From: DASYSA01 sp036003885
GTDB taxonomy: Bacteria; Acidobacteriota; Blastocatellia; UBA7656
Length of the DNA: 8,117 bases
NCBI GenBank assembly: GCA_036003885.1
Contig: DASYSA010000602.1
Location: 1-8,117 of the forward strand
Direction: 5' to 3'
Below the pieces are notes generated by a model, which was not told the DNA's origin, did not search any database, and saw nothing but the letters and a program-made list of their open reading frames with translations. Shown here one piece after another: positions 1 through 6,697 of this stretch. Each line of letters opens with the position of its first letter. The first letter of the stretch is position 1. Both the position numbers and the translations under genes were made by a program.

Positions 1-43
1 TTCGGCTCAACTGTTTATCAACCGGTTCTCTTCAAACACGCTC

Positions 44-1829
44 ATGGGTAAGCAGGCAAAGCACTTTTACGAGTTTGGCGCTTTTTGCCTGGACACCGTC
101 AATCGGGTGCTGCTCAGGGACGGAGAGGTTGTGCCGCTCAATCTACCAATCCAGCCGTCAAAATACTCCAAAACCCGCGCTGGCTCCCACCCGAGTCGTA
201 CCCTTCACCAGCTATCCGGGAAGCGAGTCCGCGCCCTCGTTTTCACCTGATGGCCGCCAGATAGCGTTCGTTTGGGACGGCGGGCATGGTGACAACCAGG
301 ACATCTACGTGAAACTGATTGATGTCGGAACGCCACTCCGATTGACTACAGATCCGGCGATGGATCACTGGCCGGTGTGGTCGCCCGATGGCCGCTACAT
401 CGCGTTCATGCGGCGCCAGTCCATCGGCTTGGAGACCATAGTGCTTATTCCAGCATTGGGAGGTCCTGAGCGGAAGTTGGGTCAGGTGGTAGATGGCCTT
501 GACTGGTCTCCGGATGGGCAATATCTGGCGGTCACAGACAGGACGTCGCAATCCGAGACGAACGGTATCTTTGTGCTTTCGATCGAAACAGGAGAAAGGC
601 GGAGAATCACGTCGCCGCCAGTTGAGTCCTTCGGGGATTCACATCCCGCATTCTCGCCCGATGGAAAAGCGATTGCCTTCTTTCGCCCGATTAAGGGTGG
701 TGTTGAGGAGTTGTTCGTCGTGCCCATGAGTGGCGGCGAACCTCGCCGGCTCACGTTCGATAACCGACGGATATACAGCCTGGCATGGGCTCCAAAAAGT
801 CACGACATTATCTTCTCATCAGACCGCGATGGCAGCTTTCACCTGTGGTCTATTTCGGTGGCCGGGGGTGCGCCCGAGCGCGTAGCCGCAGTTGGAGCCG
901 AAGCGTTCGATCTTTCGGTTGCGCGCGAAGGCTCCGTATTGGCCTACACTCAAATGTACTCAGACACCAACATCTGGCGCTTTGACGTTCCGCAGGCGTC
1001 AGAGCAGGGCGTGGCTGGCGGCGGCAAGGCGCCGTCCAAATTGATCACCTCTTCTCGCCACGAAAACAGCCCCGGGTTCTCTCCCGATGGAAAGAGAATC
1101 GTCTTCGCCTCTGATCGGTCGGGAAGTGCGGAGATCTGGGAATGCGATAGCGATGGTACCAACCCGGTTCAGTTGACGAACTTCGGCGGCCCGGTCACTG
1201 GTAGTCCGCGTTATTCTCCAGACGGGCAACAGATCGCCTTCGACTCACGTCCTGGCGGGCAGACAGATATCTTTGTTATCAGCGCAGAAGGTGGCATGGC
1301 TCGTCGCCTCACAATGGAAAACTCAACAGACGTGGTGCCGAGCTGGTCAAGAGATGGCCAGTGGATCTACTTCTCGTCAAACCGAAGTGGCGACCGGCAG
1401 ATTTGGAAAGTGCGGTCTGATGGCGGGAAGGCGATGCAGGTGACGAAGGAAGGTGGATTCGAAGCTTTTGAGTCACCGGATGGCAAGTTTCTCTATTACA
1501 CGAAAGAGCGTAACATCGCGGGAATCTGGCGGGTGCCGGTTGAGGGCGGTGATGAGACTTTAATCCCCGAGCTGCAGGAGGTCAGGAATTACCGTTACTG
1601 GGTCGTGGCGGAATCTGGAATCTACTTCGTTCCTGAAAAAACGGTGCCACGTCCAACGATCAACTTCTTCAACTTTGCAACAGGCAAAGTGACACAGGTT
1701 GCGACGCCCGAGAGACCGCCGGTTTATGGACCTGGGGGCCTGGCGGTTTCGCCGGATGGACGTTGGATCCTTTACGCCCAGGAAGACCAGACCAGCAGCG
1801 ACATCATGCTGGTAACGAACTTTCACTAA
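44..1829 (+). pseudogene. Broken winged-helix / TolB-like (PD40) beta-propeller protein
   Basis: Intact relatives join an N-terminal OmpR/PhoB-type winged-helix DNA-binding domain, a membrane segment and a PD40/TolB-like propeller; their ligands are mostly unknown. Here the ATG at 44 opens a typical winged-helix start (FYEFGAFCLD, then RVLLRDGEVVPL), which stops matching near nt 140 and ends at nt 250. The propeller lies in another frame (position 0 mod 3), recognisable from RVVPFTSYPG near nt 190 to TAA at 1829. Counting that frame from TTG 75, SPDG-type repeats occur near residues 57, 103, 146, 194, 336, 381, 425 (SRDG), 467 and 559, ending in DIMLVTNF, the usual family C-terminus. The rest of the winged helix with its recognition helix, and the membrane helix, are missing. 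A deletion plus frame change between about nt 140 and 180 explains this. The propeller frame has no internal stop over 1.6 kb, so the damage may be recent. TTG 75 could start a 584-residue ORF, but its first 30 residues look like out-of-frame winged-helix DNA. No convincing Shine-Dalgarno precedes ATG 44. Confidence 0.75.
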
Positions 1830-1835
1830 GAAGTG

Positions 1836-1943
1836 GTCATTTGTCATTTGCCACTTGTCACTAGTTAGTTGTTCGACGTCGCAACCGGGAGTCCATTAAT
1901 AGCGGACGATGAATAACAAAACCAATAACAAATGACGAATGAC
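1836..1943. repeat. Degenerate heptamer inverted-repeat element A
   Basis: This sits between the convergent ends of the broken propeller gene and the PPK2 gene. The left arm (1836-1850, GTCATTTGTCATTTG) and right arm (1929-1943, CAAATGACGAATGAC) are inverted copies matching at 14 of 15 positions around a spacer of about 78 nt. Both arms are runs of 7-nt units. From 1836 rightward they read GTCATTT, GTCATTT, GCCACTT, GTCACTA, GTTAGTT. On the minus strand from 1943 they read GTCATTC, GTCATTT, GTTATTG. No ORF covers it, and no T-run follows either arm, so a classical bidirectional terminator is not supported. An intergenic repeat with mobile or structural character is more likely. Confidence 0.6.
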
Positions 1944-1950
1944 AAAGCTT

Positions 1951-2781
1951 CTAGCTCCTGGCTTCCTTCATCGCGGCCAGTTCAGCAAGCTTCTCTTTGG
2001 CAAGTTCACTCAACGATGCTTCCCACTTGTCGCGATATGGCTTAAGGGCATGCACGATCGCATCAGCCACAGCCACATTGCGGAACCACTTCTTGTTCGC
2101 AGGAATGATGTGCCACGGCGCATAGTCGGTCGAGCAACGCCCGATTGCATCCTCATATGCTTTCATGTAGTCGTCCCAGTAGCGGCGCTCCTTCCAGTCC
2201 CCCGCTGATAGTTTCCATGCCTTCTCGGTGTCTTGCTCGCGAGCCAGGAGTCGCTCCTTCTGCTCGTCACGGCTGATATGAAGAAAGAACTTCAGTACTA
2301 TTGTGCCGCTCTCTGTAAGCAGTCGCTCGAAATTGTTGATTTGATCGTAGCGAGGCTTCCACACGCTCTTCGGGACCAGTTCGTGCACGCGCACAACTAC
2401 GACATCCTCGTAATGCGAGCGATTGAAAATCGTCAGCATACCGCGCGCCGGGACAACTCCGTGAACACGCCAAAGGAAATCGTGCGCGAGCTCTACCTCG
2501 CTGGGGACCTTGAAGGACTCCACCCGGCAACTCTGCGGGTTCACCTGGGCCATCACACGTTTTATCGTCCCGTCTTTGCCGCTCGTGTCCATGCCCTGAA
2601 GCACGATCAAGACCGCGTTCTGCCGCGCGGCAAAGAGCAGTTCCTGAAGGTCACCCAACTTCTTGCTGAGTTTGGCCAGATGCTCGGCGGCTTCAGTCTC
2701 GTTGAAGCCCGGGGTCGAATTGGGATCGTAAGCGGCAAGCTTTACGTCTGTACCTGGTTTGACCTCAGTCGAATTTCCCAT
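1951..2781 (-). CDS. ppk2: PPK2-family polyphosphate kinase (polyphosphate:nucleotide phosphotransferase)
   Basis: Cytosolic enzyme moving phosphate between inorganic polyphosphate and nucleoside mono- or diphosphates, so it can make ADP/ATP from polyphosphate. Counting from the chosen start (276 aa), the Walker A loop GMDTSGKDG is at 63-71 with K69. The Walker B region LTIFNRSHYED is at 116-126. The helical lid carrying polyphosphate-binding Arg/Lys runs from about 175 to 205 (ERLLAREQD, then KAWKLSAGDWKERRYWDDY). All core motifs are intact and the length fits single-domain PPK2 proteins. It resembles the group annotated as polyphosphate:AMP/ADP phosphotransferase, but class and preferred nucleotide cannot be fixed by eye. 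An ATG at 2802 would add seven residues. I chose 2781 because AAGGAG lies 9 nt upstream, while 2802 has no Shine-Dalgarno. It is the last gene of the minus-strand trio. The C-terminal 25 residues are Lys/Glu/Ala-rich helix beyond the core. Confidence 0.9.
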   Translation of the reverse strand: MGNSTEVKPGTDVKLAAYDPNSTPGFNETEAAEHLAKLSKKLGDLQELLFAARQNAVLIVLQGMDTSGKDGTIKRVMAQVNPQSCRVESFKVPSEVELAHDFLWRVHGVVPARGMLTIFNRSHYEDVVVVRVHELVPKSVWKPRYDQINNFERLLTESGTIVLKFFLHISRDEQKERLLAREQDTEKAWKLSAGDWKERRYWDDYMKAYEDAIGRCSTDYAPWHIIPANKKWFRNVAVADAIVHALKPYRDKWEASLSELAKEKLAELAAMKEARS

Positions 2782-2790
2782 ATCGTCGAT

Positions 2791-2796
2791 CTCCTT
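2791..2796 (-). promoter_or_regulatory. Ribosome binding site deciding the PPK2 start
   Basis: AAGGAG on the minus strand, 9 nt before the ATG at 2781. It lies inside the reading frame of the longer alternative beginning at 2802, so it favours the shorter protein. Confidence 0.5.
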
Positions 2797-2873
2797 GCTC
2801 ATACGTTCTTACGTGGCGCCCTCGTGCCCGATTTTTGAACTGGTTATCTTTGTAGCCGGGGGCAACAGGAACA

Positions 2874-3866
2874 TTAATACGCCTTCATCCCGCTGAAGAG
2901 TTTTCCAACCGCTTCCCGTGTGACGCCGCGAGTGCCCTCCGGCGAACTCACCGCGGCCGCCGCCGCAGCCTGGCCGAATCGTGCGGCGCTCAAGCAGTCC
3001 AGTTCGCGTACCCACCGCGAGACACTGAAACCTGCGTGCATCGCGTCGCCTGCCCCGACAGTAGAATAGACGCCAGTTACCTCTGGTGCACTCACCTTCT
3101 GCTGCGATCCCGAAGCCCGATTCTCCCACACTCGACAACCAGAAGCATCGGTCACCAGCAAAGTCCCTCGAAGGTCCTGCCACAGATGCGACTCCACCGA
3201 CGAGTATTCATCTTCATTGACCTTTACAACGTCCGGCTGAGCGCATGATCTCAAGCAGTTCGCCAGCGCGCGCCCCGCGGTGTCGAGTGAAATGATGCCG
3301 GCTCGCTGGCGGACCTCTTCTATGACTCTCGCTGCAAGGTCACTTGCCATTTCACCCGTCTCTTCCATCACCGGCGGATTGCCGGCGAGTAGAAGCAAAT
3401 CGGCTGTGACGGTCGATGCATACTCGAGGGCGCGGTCGAAAGCACTTGCGCGCCACAGAGGACGGGGACTGAGGTTGAACTCGACATGAGCTTCAGCGCC
3501 CCTTGCAGTATCAGCTACATCCACGCAGAAGCGCGCCCGGGCTTCGATGATGACTGGCAGGAGTCGTACGCGCTTGAGATCTCTGATTTGAAGCTCGTGA
3601 ATGTAGCGGCCTTCCGCGGAGTCGGGGAGGAATACGACAAGCTCGACTTCAACTTTGTCATCCGGTGTGAGCAATTTCTCGAGGACTCGCGCGACGTTGG
3701 TCGCCTTGCCCCCTGCATATGTCGTCACCAGGCGCGGTCTGAGTCTGCCTCCTGTTCTGAGCGTGAGTGTGTGTGCGTCGCCAGAAAGATAGCCTTCGTC
3801 CGAATCGCGGCGCATTTGATAAATCAGATCAGCACACGGCGTGAATTCGAGAATGCTGATCTTCAT
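2874..3866 (-). CDS. PfkB-family carbohydrate kinase (1-phosphofructokinase/tagatose-6-phosphate kinase-like)
   Basis: Ribokinase-fold cytosolic kinase phosphorylating a sugar or sugar phosphate with ATP. At 330 aa it has the usual family length. Visible motifs are the N-terminal substrate loop AGGKATNVARVL (51-62), the central KVNEDE segment (215-220, normally KPNxxE), and the C-terminal signature TVGAGDAMHAGF (269-280) with catalytic base D274 and the anion hole GAGD. The overall pattern is closest to 1-phosphofructokinase/LacC types. However, GKATN replaces their usual GKGIN, and AGNPP (161-165) stands where SGSLPPG is typical, so the substrate may differ. I therefore give no gene symbol. 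The start ATG at 3866 has a good Shine-Dalgarno 5 nt upstream and lies 15 nt after the glycosyltransferase stop, so translation is probably coupled. The 3' gap of 71-92 nt to the PPK2 gene shows no clear terminator. The Ala run AAAAAA at 300-305 is a normal helix feature in GC-rich members. Confidence 0.85.
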   Translation of the reverse strand: MKISILEFTPCADLIYQMRRDSDEGYLSGDAHTLTLRTGGRLRPRLVTTYAGGKATNVARVLEKLLTPDDKVEVELVVFLPDSAEGRYIHELQIRDLKRVRLLPVIIEARARFCVDVADTARGAEAHVEFNLSPRPLWRASAFDRALEYASTVTADLLLLAGNPPVMEETGEMASDLAARVIEEVRQRAGIISLDTAGRALANCLRSCAQPDVVKVNEDEYSSVESHLWQDLRGTLLVTDASGCRVWENRASGSQQKVSAPEVTGVYSTVGAGDAMHAGFSVSRWVRELDCLSAARFGQAAAAAAVSSPEGTRGVTREAVGKLFSGMKAY

Positions 3867-3871
3867 GAGAG

Positions 3872-3877
3872 TCCTTC
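3872..3877 (-). promoter_or_regulatory. Ribosome binding site of the PfkB-family kinase
   Basis: GAAGGA on the minus strand, 5 nt before the ATG at 3866. It lies within the 15-nt gap after the upstream stop codon, consistent with coupled translation in an operon. Confidence 0.5.
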
Positions 3878-3881
3878 TCGC

Positions 3882-5384
3882 TTAGAGTTGATTGCTGACA
3901 CGACCGAGCATCTCGCGGCTCTGACTGAGCGTCTCTTCGAGTGCCGAGTTCTGAGCATCAATGACGCGCGTTTCTGCGGGACCTGTGGGCCGCCACCTGT
4001 CGAGCATCCTCGGCGAGCTGAAGCCCGCCATCACATCGATGCAGGCAACACCGAGCGCCGCCGCGATGTGTTGACCAGCCGAGTCGTAGCCAATGTAAAG
4101 ATCGCTGTGCCCGATCAGTGAGGCCAGCAGACCTATGCGGCCGTTCCACACGAGAAGGTCCGCCTCCGGTAGGTCTCCACTCAGCACCTGCCGAAGCCTG
4201 TCTTCCTCAGTCTCGACCACCATTCTCCTGCAGGTTTGAATATGCTGTATGACGGCATCAGCTCTGCGTGCTTCATCTTCACCCGCGCCGCGATCCAGGA
4301 TGACCGCCGCGCCGTAGTCAATCAAGTTCCTGACCATCGCATTCTCGAACTCATTGCCGAGGCTCTTAGCTGGGTTCTCGCCGACACCAAAGTTGATCGA
4401 CACGATTGGCCGTCGACTCGCTCTCAGTCTGCTTACCAGCGCGCCGGCAGTCTCGACATCTGCCCGGTTGAGAGCCAAGTGAGGGAGGGTCGTTTCGTCG
4501 CCGCCGAACACTACGTTCAACCAGGCCGAGGTCAGTTGGGCGAGCGACTGAGATGTCGAGCTGCCGTACTCGCGGCTCGGAAAGAAGAGATAATCGCTCT
4601 CGCGTTCATCTGGAGTGACAGCCGGGGTCGGCGAGCTCTTCTTAGTCGAAGTGCGAGACACCGGAAGCAGCCCCAGTTGAGTCAGTCTGCTATCAGGATC
4701 GACGATCAAGTATTCCTCTCGCTCGAGGCCTTCAGTCAATGACCGAACCGCCTCCAACACCTCAACCCAGGCCGACAGCCGTTCTGTGAGTCTCCCCGCC
4801 CGCTGATAGCCGACCTCTTTGAAGGACATTCGCGAATCGCCGCCGAACAACTCGGTAGCCTTGCGTCCCCCAACCAGCACGATCTCCGCATCGGGAAAGC
4901 GTCGCTTCATCCGTTCGAATATCACGCTGGTAATTGCGACATCCGCTCCCAGCGTCACTCGGGACAAGAGGATAACGCGCTTCATCTCGCGGCCTGGGCC
5001 TGAACCTATGAACTTCGGGCAGCGTCTCAAATGCTCGGCGCGCCGGAACAGATGATCTTCGGTGAGGAGGTTTAGGCTGTTTAGCTCGCGGTCGAGCGCG
5101 CGGCCCTCGTCTGATTGGCGGCAATGCTGAATCAGTTGGGAGAAGACGCGGTTGTAAGCTGCAACCGCTGAAGGCTCGAAGGAATCTGCGAGCGGTTCGA
5201 TGAGAGACGCAAAGATGGCCGTGGTAGCCTGTTTTGCGGTTTCCGAGTCTCGCGACCCCGCCATTTCTGCGAGACGAGATATCTCTGCCCGCGGGTATGA
5301 GGCCGAGTTGCGGAGCTTGACCAGGCATTCGGAAGCCAGATGTTCAGGAACATGGTCGGATGGGTTGCGACTCGCCTGGTTCAT
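3882..5384 (-). CDS. Glycosyltransferase family 9-like protein with N-terminal helical extension
   Basis: Probable GT-B glycosyltransferase of the ADP-heptose:LPS heptosyltransferase (GT9) superfamily, transferring a sugar from a nucleotide donor to a cell-surface glycan or lipid. From the chosen start it is 500 aa. Residues 1-130 are helix-rich and unrecognised. The first Rossmann-like half starts at about 134 (KRVILLSRVTLGADVAIT, where GT9 enzymes have a phosphate-loop-like RxxxxGDV), followed by RRFPDAEIVLVG (161-172). The second half carries IVSINFGVGENPAKSLG (327-343), the counterpart of the GT9 LNPGA.WPSKRW stretch, and YIGYDSAGQHIAAALGV (430-446), the counterpart of SxDTGPMHLAAALG. The match is family-level; the Asp and donor-site motifs are divergent, so donor and acceptor are unknown. 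The frame is open upstream to an ATG at 5501, but those 39 residues translate the intergenic heptamer repeat, so I chose ATG 5384 (MNQASRNP) despite a weak Shine-Dalgarno. It is the first gene of the minus-strand trio. Confidence 0.65.
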   Translation of the reverse strand: MNQASRNPSDHVPEHLASECLVKLRNSASYPRAEISRLAEMAGSRDSETAKQATTAIFASLIEPLADSFEPSAVAAYNRVFSQLIQHCRQSDEGRALDRELNSLNLLTEDHLFRRAEHLRRCPKFIGSGPGREMKRVILLSRVTLGADVAITSVIFERMKRRFPDAEIVLVGGRKATELFGGDSRMSFKEVGYQRAGRLTERLSAWVEVLEAVRSLTEGLEREEYLIVDPDSRLTQLGLLPVSRTSTKKSSPTPAVTPDERESDYLFFPSREYGSSTSQSLAQLTSAWLNVVFGGDETTLPHLALNRADVETAGALVSRLRASRRPIVSINFGVGENPAKSLGNEFENAMVRNLIDYGAAVILDRGAGEDEARRADAVIQHIQTCRRMVVETEEDRLRQVLSGDLPEADLLVWNGRIGLLASLIGHSDLYIGYDSAGQHIAAALGVACIDVMAGFSSPRMLDRWRPTGPAETRVIDAQNSALEETLSQSREMLGRVSNQL

Positions 5385-5439
5385 AGCAGGAAGCGAGATT
5401 ATCCCACAGCGGGCACTGTCGCTCCAAAGAACACCAGCC

Positions 5440-5507
5440 GGGGAAATGCGGAATGCGAAATGCGAAGTGCAAAATTGGCCGCCGCATTCCGCATTCCGCA
5501 TTTCCCC
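5440..5507. repeat. Heptamer inverted-repeat hairpin element B
   Basis: Located in the 227-nt divergent intergenic region, 55 nt upstream of the glycosyltransferase start. The left arm is GGGG then AAATGCG, GAATGCG, AAATGCG (5440-5464). The right arm (5483-5507) is its inverse, 25 bp with a single mismatch and an 18-nt loop. The outer 18 bp are perfect. The mismatch is A5458/C5489 on the plus strand. In a minus-strand transcript it becomes a U-G wobble, so the minus-strand RNA would pair over the whole stem. Further degraded units AAGTGCA and AAATTGG continue inside the loop side. The element translates as MRNAE-type peptides on both strands, an artefact that lengthens neighbouring ORFs. There is no T-run on either side. 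Confidence 0.8.
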
Positions 5508-5598
5508 ATACTAGGCGTTTCTCGAACGCGTGGTGGCGGCCCCCGGCATGGCAATCGGAACGACTATCGGATATTGTTTTTGCCGTTCAAACCATTCC

Positions 5599-5603
5599 GG
5601 AGG
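5599..5603 (+). promoter_or_regulatory. Ribosome binding site of the LLM oxidoreductase
   Basis: GGAGG, 8 nt before ATG 5612 and 5 nt before an in-frame GTG at 5609. The spacing and codon favour ATG 5612. Confidence 0.6.
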
Positions 5604-5611
5604 TATAGGTG

Positions 5612-6637
5612 ATGAGGCTGGGACTTAATCTGGGTTACTGGAGTTCGGGACCTGCGGACGCTGTTGCGCTTGCGCAGGAGGCTGAACGGGCGGCCTTTCA
5701 CTCGCTGTGGACTGCCGAAGCATACGGTTCTGATGCGGTGACTGCGTTGACGTGGCTTGCAGCCAAAACCGAACGGATAAATTGCGGCACCGCCATTATG
5801 CAGATGCCGGCCCGTACCCCCGCGATGACAGCGATGACCGCGGCCACACTCGATCTCCTCACTGGCGGCCGCTTCCTGCTCGGGATCGGAGCTTCGGGGC
5901 CGCAAGTGGTCGAGGGTTGGCACGGCGTCGTCTACGGAAAATTGCTGACCCGCACCCGCGAGTACGTCGACATTCTTCGGATGATCCTGAAGCGCGAGCA
6001 GCCGGTTGAGTACCACGGCGAATACTATGACATTCCGGTTCGAGGCGGGACAGGACTGGGCAAGCCGTTGAAGCTGATCATCCACCCTCTTCGTCCGGAC
6101 ATCCCGATCTACCTGGCTGCAATTGGACCCAGGAATGTCGCCCTTGCTGCCGAGGTGGCCGACGGCTGGTTGCCGGTCTTCTTCTCGCCGCATCGAGTGA
6201 GTGTCTTTCGCGCATCGCTCGAGGAGGGCTTCGCCCGCAGGACCGATGGAAAGACGCTCGATGATTTCGACATCGCGCCGACAGTCAGCGTAGTGCTCGG
6301 CGATGACGTGAATGCATGCCGGGCTCAGGTGAAACCCAATCTCGCCCTCTACATCGGCGGCATGGGAGCGCGCGGGAAGAATTTCTACAATGACCTCGCA
6401 TGCCGTTACGGGTACGAAGACGCGGCGAAACGCATTCAGGAGTTCTACCTTTCGGGCAAGAAGAATGAGGCAATCGCCGCGGTGCCTAACGAGTTGGTTG
6501 ATGAAGTTGCGCTGTGTGGGCCGCGCGAACGAATCAAGGATCAGCTGGCGGCGTGGCGCGAGGCTGGTGTGAAGACGCTCATTTGCGGTACGGGAAGCGT
6601 TGAAGCGATTCGAGTGATGGCGGAGCTGGAGGGTTAG
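5612..6637 (+). CDS. LLM-class flavin/F420-dependent oxidoreductase (Rv3520c-like)
   Basis: Luciferase-like monooxygenase-fold (TIM-barrel) oxidoreductase, probably using reduced deazaflavin F420 for hydride transfer; the substrate is unknown. The 341-aa length is standard. The N-terminus MRLGLNLGYWSSGP, SLWTAEAYGSDAV (31-43) and GTAIMQMPARTPAMTAMTAAT (59-79) are the signature of the mycobacterial Rv3520c subgroup. LTGGRFLLGIGASGPQVVEGWHG (83-105) follows as the strand-loop lining the cofactor phosphate. Then come HPLRPDIPIYLAAIGPRN (158-175) and ADGWLPVFF (183-191), and a C-terminal CGPRERIKDQLAAWREAGV segment (302-320) typical of LLM proteins. All core segments are present and no frame damage is seen. 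The assignment to F420 rather than FMN rests on subgroup resemblance. No F420 biosynthesis gene is in the window. It is divergent from the glycosyltransferase trio and 60 nt upstream of the ester hydrolase, so co-transcription with the latter is possible. Confidence 0.88.
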   Translation: MRLGLNLGYWSSGPADAVALAQEAERAAFHSLWTAEAYGSDAVTALTWLAAKTERINCGTAIMQMPARTPAMTAMTAATLDLLTGGRFLLGIGASGPQVVEGWHGVVYGKLLTRTREYVDILRMILKREQPVEYHGEYYDIPVRGGTGLGKPLKLIIHPLRPDIPIYLAAIGPRNVALAAEVADGWLPVFFSPHRVSVFRASLEEGFARRTDGKTLDDFDIAPTVSVVLGDDVNACRAQVKPNLALYIGGMGARGKNFYNDLACRYGYEDAAKRIQEFYLSGKKNEAIAAVPNELVDEVALCGPRERIKDQLAAWREAGVKTLICGTGSVEAIRVMAELEG

Positions 6638-6697
6638 AGTATAGCTTATTCCGTTTGCGTCGTTCCGAACGCTGATTCGCAGAGAGTGCCAACAACT

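Larger units (their letters stand above)
5385..5611. other. Divergent intergenic region
   Basis: This separates the minus-strand trio from the plus-strand oxidoreductase and should hold promoters for both directions. Besides element B it contains a weak minus-strand pair for the trio: GATAAT (plus-strand 5398-5403) with TTTGGA (5423-5428) at a 19-nt spacing. That would give a leader of only a few bases before 5384. No convincing plus-strand -35/-10 pair was found before 5612. Confidence 0.3.

Noticed and set aside
1831..1856. Small hairpin AAGTGG...CCACTT after the propeller stop, as a terminator
   Set aside because: The stem is only 6 bp with a 14-nt loop and no T-run. It is better explained as part of the heptamer array.
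2233..2838. 201-codon plus-strand ORF opposite PPK2
   Set aside because: It lies antisense to a gene with complete PPK2 motifs and has no recognisable domain. It is a GC-rich shadow frame.
3486..4121. 211-codon plus-strand ORF across the kinase/glycosyltransferase junction
   Set aside because: It is antisense to two better-supported genes and their 15-nt junction; it is Cys/Arg/His-rich without motifs.
4762..5328. 188-codon minus-strand ORF overlapping the glycosyltransferase
   Set aside because: It is in a second frame of the same strand, with Arg/Pro-rich low-complexity composition and no family resemblance.
5398..5428. Minus-strand promoter TTTGGA - 19 nt - GATAAT
   Set aside because: The spacing is long, the -35 is weak and it leaves almost no leader. 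Mentioned only as a candidate within the intergenic entry.
5440..5507. CRISPR-like or IS terminal repeat reading of element B
   Set aside because: There are no spacers of constant length and no transposase gene or target duplication; the units are 7 nt and inverted.
5564..6193. 209-codon minus-strand ORF opposite the LLM oxidoreductase
   Set aside because: It is a shadow of a strongly conserved plus-strand gene and covers its ribosome binding site.
6661..6671. Short near-palindrome CGTTCCGAACG between the oxidoreductase and the ester hydrolase
   Set aside because: The 4-bp stem is too short for a terminator or operator, and there is no T-run.
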